Assembly: GCF_047495875.1 (NCBI RefSeq)
Contig: NC_092461.1
Coordinates: forward strand, 93,254,431 to 93,318,430
DNA length: 64,000 nt
Source of the DNA: Pithys albifrons albifrons
Taxonomy: Eukaryota; Chordata; Aves; Passeriformes; Thamnophilidae
Direction of reading: 5' to 3'
Shown here in pieces: positions 63,301-64,000 of the stretch. A program made the position numbers and the translations under genes. A model generated the notes under the pieces. It was given only the letters and a program-made list of their open reading frames with translations, did no database searches and was not told the DNA's origin. Positions within the stretch are counted from its first letter, which is position 1, and each line of letters starts with the position of its first letter.

Positions 63301-63369
63301 CCATCACTAATGACAAGACAAAAAGACCTGTAACTCTTCGAACTAAGACTTTGGCTGATCTCTTGGAAT
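148..63369 (+). CDS. DROSHA: DROSHA, ribonuclease III of the Microprocessor (partial, 25 internal exons)
   Basis: Overall gene entry; exons are listed separately. DROSHA pairs with a DGCR8 dimer in the nucleus and cuts both strands of pri-miRNA hairpins about 11 bp from the basal junction to release pre-miRNA. Joining the 25 exons gives an uninterrupted frame of roughly 900 codons: Arg/Ser/Glu-rich stretch, acidic serine linker, central platform/PAZ-like domain, RNase IIIa (signature NERLEFLGD) and RNase IIIb (signature NQRMEFLGD). Zinc ligands equivalent to C536, C538, H549, H1026 and C561, H609, C676, H680 are all present, as are both catalytic triads. The numbering is human DROSHA recalled from memory, and exon lengths fit it exactly. 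The N-terminus and the C-terminal dsRBD fall outside the window. Identification is very secure; exon borders rest on frame and AG/GT rules, without transcript data. Confidence 0.98.
203..373 (+). repeat. 58-bp tandem repeat, three copies, derived from E1 tail plus splice donor
   Basis: Copy 1 (203-260) is the last 44 bases of E1 plus 14 bases of intron. Copy 2 is 261-318 and copy 3 is 319 to about 373. Copies 2 and 3 each differ from copy 1 at about four positions. The donor GT of copy 1 (247-248) is changed to AT in copy 2, while copy 3 keeps an intact gtaagg (GT at 364-365). The unit is not a multiple of three, and the frame is closed by TAA at 248-250, so the extra copies cannot extend the protein. 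Confidence 0.9.
247..1023 (+). other. DROSHA intron 1
   Basis: Starts inside the 58-bp tandem repeat; the remainder is AT-rich and unremarkable. In mammals a 111-nt cassette exon (human residues 316-352) belongs between E1 and E2. I searched the reading frames by eye for its Pro/Glu-rich sequence and did not find it. Confidence 0.75.
1024..1255 (+). CDS. DROSHA: DROSHA exon E2: charged region ahead of the central domain
   Basis: Encodes about residues 353-430: [19 protein letters not shown], then a long Glu/Lys-rich stretch and [20 protein letters not shown], ending MDQV. The single leading C completes the split codon from E1, and the exon ends on a codon border before gtatgt. The segment from KPVW onward is strongly conserved in DROSHA and begins the folded central region; the Glu/Lys stretch before it is low complexity. 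Intron sequence upstream happens to stay open in this frame, but the acceptor AG at 1022-1023 fixes the start. Confidence 0.96.
1256..1817 (+). other. DROSHA intron 2
   Basis: 562 bp, AT-rich, with a T-rich stretch before the acceptor. No repeat or gene was recognised. Confidence 0.85.
1818..1959 (+). CDS. DROSHA: DROSHA exon E3: start of central domain
   Basis: Encodes about residues 431-477: [23 protein letters not shown], then [20 protein letters not shown]. It is phase 0 in and one base out (split Glu), with donor gtaggc. The [14 protein letters not shown] segment matches vertebrate DROSHA closely. It leads into the acidic serine linker in E4. Confidence 0.97.
3566..3777 (+). mobile_element. 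CR1 LINE, 5'-truncated 3' end (sense)
   Basis: Carries the hallmark CR1 3' sequence: GGTGAGGCACTGGAACAGG near the start, GATCTTTAAGGTTCATTCCA near the end, and a TCTATGACTCTATGAT octamer-like tail. Only the non-coding 3' end and the very end of ORF2 remain, as in most avian CR1 copies. Confidence 0.92.
4458..4598 (+). mobile_element. CR1 LINE fragment (sense)
   Basis: Shows TGTCCTGTGCAGGGCCAGGA followed by diverged CR1 3'-end sequence and a GATTCTGTGA tail. It is older than the neighbouring copy, judging by its mismatches, and its 5' border is approximate. Confidence 0.8.
5390..5544 (+). CDS. DROSHA: DROSHA exon E4: acidic serine linker and IAEIKRKK segment
   Basis: Encodes about residues 478-529: a Ser/Asp/Glu run ([14 protein letters not shown], then CSSSSDSD), then [29 protein letters not shown]. 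The split Glu from E3 is completed by AG. It ends phase 0 before gtacag. The acidic run is probably flexible, and the part from IAEIKRKK on is nearly invariant in vertebrates and packs into the central domain. Confidence 0.98.
5545..8576 (+). other. DROSHA intron 4
   Basis: 3.0 kb of AT-rich intron. A short stretch near 8143-8170 resembles part of a CR1 3' end but is too small to call. Nothing else was recognised. Confidence 0.8.
8577..8657 (+). CDS. DROSHA: DROSHA exon E5: CxC...H zinc-site segment
   Basis: Encodes about residues 530-556: [20 protein letters not shown], then GIYPGEE. The two Cys of CKC and the final His of GIRH match C536, C538 and H549, three ligands of one structural zinc; the fourth (H1026) lies in E20. 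It is a symmetric 81-nt exon, phase 0 at both ends, donor gtatta. Confidence 0.98.
8658..10410 (+). other. DROSHA intron 5
   Basis: 1.75 kb, AT-rich. It holds a perfect 11-bp stem-loop at 10235-10261 (listed separately) and otherwise nothing recognised. Confidence 0.8.
10235..10261 (+). other. Perfect 11-bp inverted repeat with 5-nt loop
   Basis: GAAAGTGTGGC at 10235-10245 pairs with its exact reverse complement at 10251-10261 around the loop TAAGG. It lies in intron 5, 150 bp before E6. It is far shorter than a ~33-bp pri-miRNA stem, so it is not called a microRNA. Confidence 0.6.
10411..10497 (+). CDS. DROSHA: DROSHA exon E6: central domain, zinc ligand C561
   Basis: Encodes about residues 557-585: [20 protein letters not shown], then TVSPPTNFL. 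The Cys in KPCRP matches C561, a ligand of the second zinc site. The first residue is Pro where recalled human DROSHA has Ala. It is an 87-nt symmetric exon with acceptor tttaag and donor gtaagt. Confidence 0.97.
10601..10687 (+). CDS. DROSHA: DROSHA exon E7: central domain, zinc ligand H609
   Basis: Encodes about residues 586-614: [20 protein letters not shown], then MFAHAPLTN. The His of FAHAP corresponds to zinc ligand H609. It has the same 87-nt length as E6, from which it is separated by only 103 bp of intron. Phase 0 at both ends, donor gtaagt. Confidence 0.98.
10688..13575 (+). other. DROSHA intron 7
   Basis: 2.9 kb, AT-rich. No repeat family or second gene was recognised. Confidence 0.8.
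13576..13647 (+). CDS. DROSHA: DROSHA exon E8: central domain
   Basis: Encodes about residues 615-638: [20 protein letters not shown], then MMPE. It is identical in sense to the vertebrate consensus, 72 nt and symmetric (phase 0), with acceptor ttctag and donor gtaaga. It belongs to the platform/PAZ-like fold that contacts the lower stem of the pri-miRNA. Confidence 0.97.
13648..15194 (+). other. DROSHA intron 8
   Basis: 1.5 kb, AT-rich, with a short direct repeat of CTAACCTGGC around 14605-14622. Nothing else was recognised. Confidence 0.8.
15195..15276 (+). CDS. DROSHA: DROSHA exon E9: central domain
   Basis: Encodes about residues 639-665: [20 protein letters not shown], then LYDWNLK. 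It enters phase 0 and leaves one base (split Gly 666). The donor is gtaatt. Confidence 0.97.
15277..16491 (+). other. DROSHA intron 9
   Basis: 1.2 kb, AT-rich, with an AATTAATTAATTA run near 16182. Nothing else was recognised. Confidence 0.8.
16492..16566 (+). CDS. DROSHA: DROSHA exon E10: zinc ligands C676 and H680
   Basis: Encodes about residues 666-690: [20 protein letters not shown], then VRFLP. The C-x3-H of SCPRYHF gives the last two ligands of the second zinc site. The preceding LENDSVS is less conserved than the rest, as expected for an exposed loop. Two bases complete Gly 666 and one base (G) leaves for Asp 691; donor gtaatg. Confidence 0.97.
16741..16850 (+). mobile_element. CR1 LINE fragment (sense)
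   Basis: CTCCTGTGCAGGGCTGGGAG followed by TGGCTCCCTTCCAATTCAGC and a CATGATTCTGTG tail is a diverged CR1 3' end. The 5' limit is uncertain. Confidence 0.82.
18228..18545 (+). repeat. Tetranucleotide tract (CCTG)n mixed with (CCTT)n
   Basis: About 320 bp built almost only of CCTG and CCTT units, with a pure CCTG run of about nine units near 18282-18317 and a more degenerate 3' part with CTTCCTGTTTGC units. It opens long reading frames on both strands (Leu/Pro/Ala/Cys-rich on +, Gly/Arg/Lys/Gln-rich on -), which are by-products of the repeat. It lies 1.4 kb upstream of E11. Confidence 0.95.
19922..20091 (+). CDS. DROSHA: DROSHA exon E11: helical part of central domain
   Basis: Encodes about residues 691-747: [20 protein letters not shown], then [37 protein letters not shown]. 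Two bases complete Asp 691. It ends phase 0 with ATG before gtaaag. The last residue is Met where recalled human DROSHA has Thr, a change at the exon border. At 170 nt it is one of the longer exons. Confidence 0.97.
23326..23368 (+). repeat. Short (TTTG)n-rich microsatellite
   Basis: Interrupted TTTG units including five in a row (GTTTGTTTGTTTGTTTGTTT). Simple sequence with no gene content. Confidence 0.85.
23771..24397 (+). mobile_element. Solo LTR of an endogenous retrovirus, copy A (sense)
   Basis: 627 bp starting TGTCCTAGTTCAGCTGG and ending CAGCACA, so it has TG...CA ends. It is flanked by the 5-bp direct repeat CACTG (23766-23770 and 24398-24402), and a 5-bp target duplication fits ERVL-like elements. 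A TATA-like TACATAAG lies near 24031, and an A/T-rich stretch near 24309-24330 could hold the polyadenylation region. No internal gag/pol/env sequence adjoins it, so it is a solo LTR left by LTR-LTR recombination. A close copy in the opposite orientation lies at 36236-36861. Confidence 0.88.
25326..25450 (+). CDS. DROSHA: DROSHA exon E12
   Basis: Encodes about residues 748-788: [20 protein letters not shown], then [21 protein letters not shown] and the first two bases of Gln 789. Sequence matches vertebrate DROSHA throughout. Acceptor is preceded by TTTTTTCTCCTAG, donor gtaaga. Confidence 0.98.
26799..27009 (-). pseudogene. RTE-like ORF, C-terminal Cys-rich tail in a shifted frame
   Basis: After the frame break near 27012 the next frame reads [20 protein letters not shown], then [22 protein letters not shown], a C-x2-C...H zinc-finger-like unit. 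Beyond that the frame is doubtful. One frame runs through the ATG tail and stops at TAG 26799-26801, inside the target duplication. Another gives CSKCG and ends at TAG 26815-26817. A second 1-nt indel near the finger is likely. Confidence 0.7.
27010..29322 (-). pseudogene. RTE-like ORF, reverse-transcriptase part
   Basis: 770 codons from an internal ATG, in the same frame as the endonuclease part. Begins with the final endonuclease motif (TDHRLV), then RT motifs in order: [63 protein letters not shown] (first catalytic Asp), [15 protein letters not shown], and [14 protein letters not shown] (second catalytic pair; the box is FDDD rather than the usual FADD). The thumb-like C-terminal part has [15 protein letters not shown]. 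It ends at TGA 27010-27012 because of a frameshift. Probably inactive. Confidence 0.9.
29368..30048 (-). pseudogene. RTE-like ORF, endonuclease part (ends at premature stop)
   Basis: 226 codons from GTG at 30046-30048; the frame is open further upstream, so the true start may lie there. Endonuclease motifs: [12 protein letters not shown] near residue 8, [11 protein letters not shown] near 43, VYAPTLQAD near 120, [11 protein letters not shown] near 153 and SKHWHLID at the end. The frame is cut by TAG at 29368-29370 and continues in the same frame as the reverse-transcriptase part. The last EN motif (TDHRLV) sits beyond the stop, so the nuclease domain is split by this nonsense change. Confidence 0.88.
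30049..30809 (-). other. 5' UTR of the RTE-like element
   Basis: About 760 bp, GC-rich compared with the surrounding intron, before the endonuclease frame on the - strand. It contains an imperfect two-copy tandem repeat of ~65 bp (about 30533-30664). It presumably holds the element's internal promoter. A 189-codon frame on the + strand here is chance. Confidence 0.7.
32681..32780 (+). CDS. DROSHA: DROSHA exon E13: connector helix region
   Basis: Encodes about residues 789-822: [20 protein letters not shown], then [14 protein letters not shown]. One base completes Gln 789. It is Lys/Arg-rich and helical in character, leading from the central domain into RNase IIIa. Ends phase 0, donor gtatga. 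Confidence 0.97.
33567..33620 (-). mobile_element. Small CR1 fragment (antisense)
   Basis: AAAATCATAGACTACTCTGA followed by GTTGGGAAGGAGCCATAAGA is the reverse complement of a CR1 3' terminus. Only ~55 bp can be recognised. Confidence 0.7.
33718..34333 (-). mobile_element. Solo LTR C of an endogenous retrovirus (antisense)
   Basis: 616 bp. Read on the - strand it begins TGTTATGGGTTTGGCTAGG and ends CTCAACCCAAGACA, giving TG...CA ends. Flanks on the - strand are ACTTT and GCTTT, a possible 5-bp duplication with one mismatch. A TATAAATA-like box lies on the - strand near 33861-33868. It has no sequence in common with copies A and B that I can see, and no internal retroviral genes adjoin it. 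Confidence 0.75.
36236..36861 (-). mobile_element. Solo LTR copy B, same family as copy A (antisense)
   Basis: 626 bp. On the - strand it begins TGTCCTAGTTGAGCAGG and ends CAGCACA, and it aligns with copy A end to end with only scattered substitutions and 1-bp indels. Shared landmarks include GCGGAGCTGCTAATGGGCCA and GTACATAAGTGGTGGGTAAG. Unlike copy A, its flanks (- strand GGTTA before, TCTTT after) do not form a target duplication. No internal retroviral sequence adjoins it. Confidence 0.87.
36959..37066 (+). CDS. DROSHA: DROSHA exon E14: entry into RNase IIIa
   Basis: Encodes about residues 823-858: [20 protein letters not shown], then [16 protein letters not shown]. It is 108 nt, phase 0 at both ends, with donor gtgact. 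It runs into the N-terminal part of RNase IIIa. Confidence 0.98.
37067..41425 (+). other. DROSHA intron 14
   Basis: 4.4 kb with one CR1 copy (39781-40436); otherwise AT-rich with nothing recognised. Confidence 0.8.
39781..40436 (+). mobile_element. CR1 LINE, 5'-truncated (sense)
   Basis: About 655 bp with the end of the RT-coding ORF and the 3' end. Diagnostic stretches are AAGCCTGGAGAAAAGGAGGC, GAACAGGTTGCCCAGGGAAG, CTTGATGATCTTAAGGCTTT and a final GATTCTGTGATT. Coding parts are broken by stops and indels. Confidence 0.93.
41426..41533 (+). CDS. DROSHA: DROSHA exon E15: RNase IIIa N-terminal helices
   Basis: Encodes about residues 859-894: [20 protein letters not shown], then [31 protein letters not shown] is the typical first helix of an RNase III domain. 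108 nt, symmetric phase 0, donor gtaaga. Confidence 0.98.
41534..43906 (+). other. DROSHA intron 15
   Basis: 2.4 kb, AT-rich. No repeat or gene was recognised. Confidence 0.8.
43907..44045 (+). CDS. DROSHA: DROSHA exon E16: RNase IIIa insertion loop
   Basis: Encodes about residues 895-940: [20 protein letters not shown], then [20 protein letters not shown] and IHMRKK. LAMTHPS is the conserved RNase III start-helix motif (A-L/M-T-H-S/P). The Asn/Asp-rich and basic stretch after it is an insertion particular to DROSHA. Leaves one base (split Gly 941). Confidence 0.98.
44046..44724 (+). other. DROSHA intron 16
   Basis: 679 bp, AT-rich, nothing recognised. Confidence 0.85.
44725..44785 (+). CDS. 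DROSHA: DROSHA exon E17
   Basis: Encodes about residues 941-961: [20 protein letters not shown] plus part of an Arg codon. It is 61 nt, one of the smallest exons, and bridges the DROSHA-specific insertion to the RNase IIIa signature. Donor gtaatg. Confidence 0.96.
44786..46675 (+). other. DROSHA intron 17
   Basis: 1.9 kb, AT-rich, nothing recognised. Confidence 0.8.
46676..46735 (+). CDS. DROSHA: DROSHA exon E18: RNase IIIa signature motif
   Basis: Encodes about residues 961-981: [20 protein letters not shown]. The NERLEFLGD signature carries two Mg2+-binding residues, Glu at 46698-46700 and Asp at 46710-46712 (E969 and D973 equivalents). RNase IIIa cuts the 3' strand of the pri-miRNA. 60 nt, with split codons at both ends. 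Confidence 0.98.
46736..48685 (+). other. DROSHA intron 18
   Basis: 1.95 kb, AT-rich, nothing recognised. Confidence 0.8.
48686..48785 (+). CDS. DROSHA: DROSHA exon E19: RNase IIIa
   Basis: Encodes about residues 981-1014: [20 protein letters not shown], then [22 protein letters not shown] is the standard RNase III middle motif. The split Ser is completed by T. Ends phase 0, donor gtacag. Confidence 0.98.
48786..51456 (+). other. DROSHA intron 19
   Basis: 2.7 kb, AT-rich, nothing recognised. Confidence 0.8.
51457..51559 (+). CDS. DROSHA: DROSHA exon E20: RNase IIIa last catalytic Glu, zinc ligand H1026
   Basis: Encodes about residues 1015-1048: [20 protein letters not shown], then [14 protein letters not shown]. 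The His of AHGPD matches H1026, the fourth ligand of the zinc site begun in E5. The Glu of CFEALIG (51547-51549) matches E1045, whose change to Gln abolishes 3'-strand cleavage in human DROSHA. Leaves one base; donor gtaaaa. Confidence 0.98.
51560..54040 (+). other. DROSHA intron 20
   Basis: 2.5 kb. An A-rich simple stretch lies at about 52671-52713. No gene or repeat family was recognised. Confidence 0.8.
54041..54111 (+). CDS. DROSHA: DROSHA exon E21: end of RNase IIIa
   Basis: Encodes about residues 1049-1072: [20 protein letters not shown], then FNEK. The last two residues (Glu-Lys) differ from Asp-Pro recalled for human. 71 nt, ends phase 0 before gtattt. Confidence 0.96.
54112..55184 (+). 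other. DROSHA intron 21
   Basis: 1.07 kb, AT-rich, nothing recognised. Confidence 0.85.
55185..55229 (+). CDS. DROSHA: DROSHA exon E22: linker between RNase III domains
   Basis: Encodes about residues 1073-1087: [15 protein letters not shown]. At 45 nt it is the smallest exon of the window, with acceptor tttgcag and donor gtaagt. It keeps phase 0 and a conserved [10 protein letters not shown]. Confidence 0.97.
55230..57836 (+). other. DROSHA intron 22
   Basis: 2.6 kb. The block around 55800-57150 is somewhat less AT-rich and may contain an old transposon remnant, but no family could be assigned. No gene was recognised. Confidence 0.7.
57837..57994 (+). CDS. DROSHA: DROSHA exon E23: start of RNase IIIb
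   Basis: Encodes about residues 1088-1139: [20 protein letters not shown], then [20 protein letters not shown] and [21 protein letters not shown]...[11 protein letters not shown] is the first helix pair of RNase IIIb. Leaves two bases (CT) of Leu 1140; donor gtgagt. Confidence 0.98.
57995..59605 (+). other. DROSHA intron 23
   Basis: 1.6 kb, half of it the antisense CR1 copy at 58394-59210. The rest has nothing recognised. Confidence 0.85.
58394..59210 (-). mobile_element. CR1 LINE, 5'-truncated (antisense)
   Basis: About 815 bp. On the + strand it starts with the reversed CR1 terminus (ATGGAATCATAGAGTATACT) and continues through TTCCAGTGCTTAACCAACCT, AGGTCTCCCCTCAATCTCCA and CCCAGGATATGGTTGGCCCT, all standard CR1 RT-region and 3'-UTR blocks in reverse. 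It is the longest CR1 in the window. A 177-codon + strand frame over its 3' end is chance. Confidence 0.95.
59606..59711 (+). CDS. DROSHA: DROSHA exon E24: RNase IIIb signature motif
   Basis: Encodes about residues 1140-1175: [20 protein letters not shown], then [16 protein letters not shown]. The signature Glu (59625-59627) and Asp (59637-59639) match E1147 and D1151; E1147K is the recurrent Wilms-tumour change that disables 5'-strand cleavage. One base completes Leu 1140. Ends phase 0, donor gtgaga. Confidence 0.98.
59712..63227 (+). other. DROSHA intron 24
   Basis: 3.5 kb, AT-rich. A tandem duplication of about 15 bp (AAGATGGGTGTCTTA twice) lies near 59994-60023. Otherwise nothing recognised. 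Confidence 0.8.
63228..63369 (+). CDS. DROSHA: DROSHA exon E25: RNase IIIb up to last catalytic Glu
   Basis: Encodes about residues 1176-1222: [20 protein letters not shown], then [20 protein letters not shown] and TLADLLE. The final Glu codon (63366-63368) matches E1222, the last RNase IIIb catalytic residue. One base (T) of the next Ser codon precedes donor gtgagt. The frame continues 10 codons past the donor by chance; the conserved FIAALY that should follow is not there, which supports the splice site. Confidence 0.98.
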
Positions 63370-64000
63370 GTGAGTTTATTTGGTTATAACAAATTAGTTA
63401 TTTCCAATTAGAAAGCCATTAGAGATCATCCAAATCACTATTAAGAATTTGTGTTCAGCTTTTCAAAGCCAGGTTTTTGAACACTATTCTAGATTTTTGA
63501 AGACTGTATGAAAGGATGAAGCAGGCATAATTGTAGATAAAAGGCTGAAGGCCTAGAAATTGAGTGGTCATGGTGACCTGGTAAAAAGCATGTCTTGTAA
63601 ATTAAAGCTTGTTATCTGAACTGAGCTATTTAACAGTATTTTCAGTGTTTAATTAATATGTTCCTGTCACCATTTGAAGACAAAGTAGTTCCTTCAGCAA
63701 GTGAGTATTTCTGTTGTTTATTTGTCTGCATTTTGGGAGGTTTTAAAATGGTCATTCCACAAGAGGAAAGGCCACATGAAAATTCAATTATTTTTATTCC
63801 TTTTTTTGAAGTTTGTGCTACTTTCTTTCTAAAGAAAGCAGAAACAATGATAAATGTTCTGCTAAGAAAGTTAATCCCTGTCTGGTATATTTTGATACAT
63901 TTTGTGAGCCATTCAGACCACTTAGCTTTTGCCAAATCCTCTAAACAAGTGGAAATAGCACACAAACAGAAGTGATTTATATCTAATTTTTTATGGTACC
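63370..64000 (+). other. 5' part of DROSHA intron 25
   Basis: AT-rich; nothing recognised. The exons for the end of RNase IIIb and the dsRNA-binding domain must lie beyond the window. Confidence 0.85.

Noticed and set aside
1..64000. CRISPR arrays, operons, tRNA or rRNA genes, or a novel defence-type system
   Set aside because: The window is a single vertebrate gene with intronic transposons; no spaced direct repeats, clustered prokaryote-like genes or folded RNA gene signatures were seen.

Overview
The window is vertebrate nuclear DNA, almost certainly avian. CR1 retrotransposon 3' ends carrying the bird-type octamer tail (TCTATGAT-like), solo LTRs of the kind common in songbird genomes, and compact AT-rich introns all point to a bird. 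The species cannot be named from the sequence alone. The RTE-type LINE in intron 12 would restrict the lineage if it proves to be AviRTE.

One gene fills the window: DROSHA (RNASEN), the nuclear RNase III of the Microprocessor, on the + strand and cut off at both ends. I placed 25 coding exons (numbered here E1-E25) by translating across every splice site. Each has AG/GT borders, and every junction keeps the reading frame. Together they make about 2.7 kb of coding sequence. On recalled human DROSHA numbering (1,374 residues) they cover about residues 283-315 and 353-1222 with no insertion or deletion. The missing block 316-352 matches the cassette absent from a known human isoform. The first ~282 residues, the promoter, the last part of RNase IIIb, the dsRNA-binding domain and the 3' UTR lie outside the window.

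Layout: 148-1959, Arg/Ser/Glu-rich N-terminal region; 5390-25450, acidic linker and central (platform/PAZ-like) domain with its two zinc sites; 32681-51559, connector and RNase IIIa; 54041-55229, linker; 57837-63369, RNase IIIb up to its last catalytic Glu. All six catalytic carboxylates (E969, D973, E1045; E1147, D1151, E1222 equivalents) and all eight zinc ligands are present, so the gene looks functional.

The introns hold the rest: five CR1 copies or fragments in sense or antisense orientation plus one small antisense CR1 piece; a CCTG/CCTT tetranucleotide tract; a nearly identical pair of ~627-bp solo LTRs in opposite orientation 12 kb apart; a third, unrelated antisense solo LTR; and a 4.0-kb, apparently full-length but mutated RTE-like non-LTR retrotransposon (antisense, 9-bp target duplication). 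No tRNA, rRNA, CRISPR, operon or second host gene was seen. I found no convincing undescribed system. The most notable local oddities are a three-copy 58-bp tandem duplication of the tail of E1 with its splice donor, the inverted LTR pair around the RTE insertion, and the CCTG tract in sense orientation.
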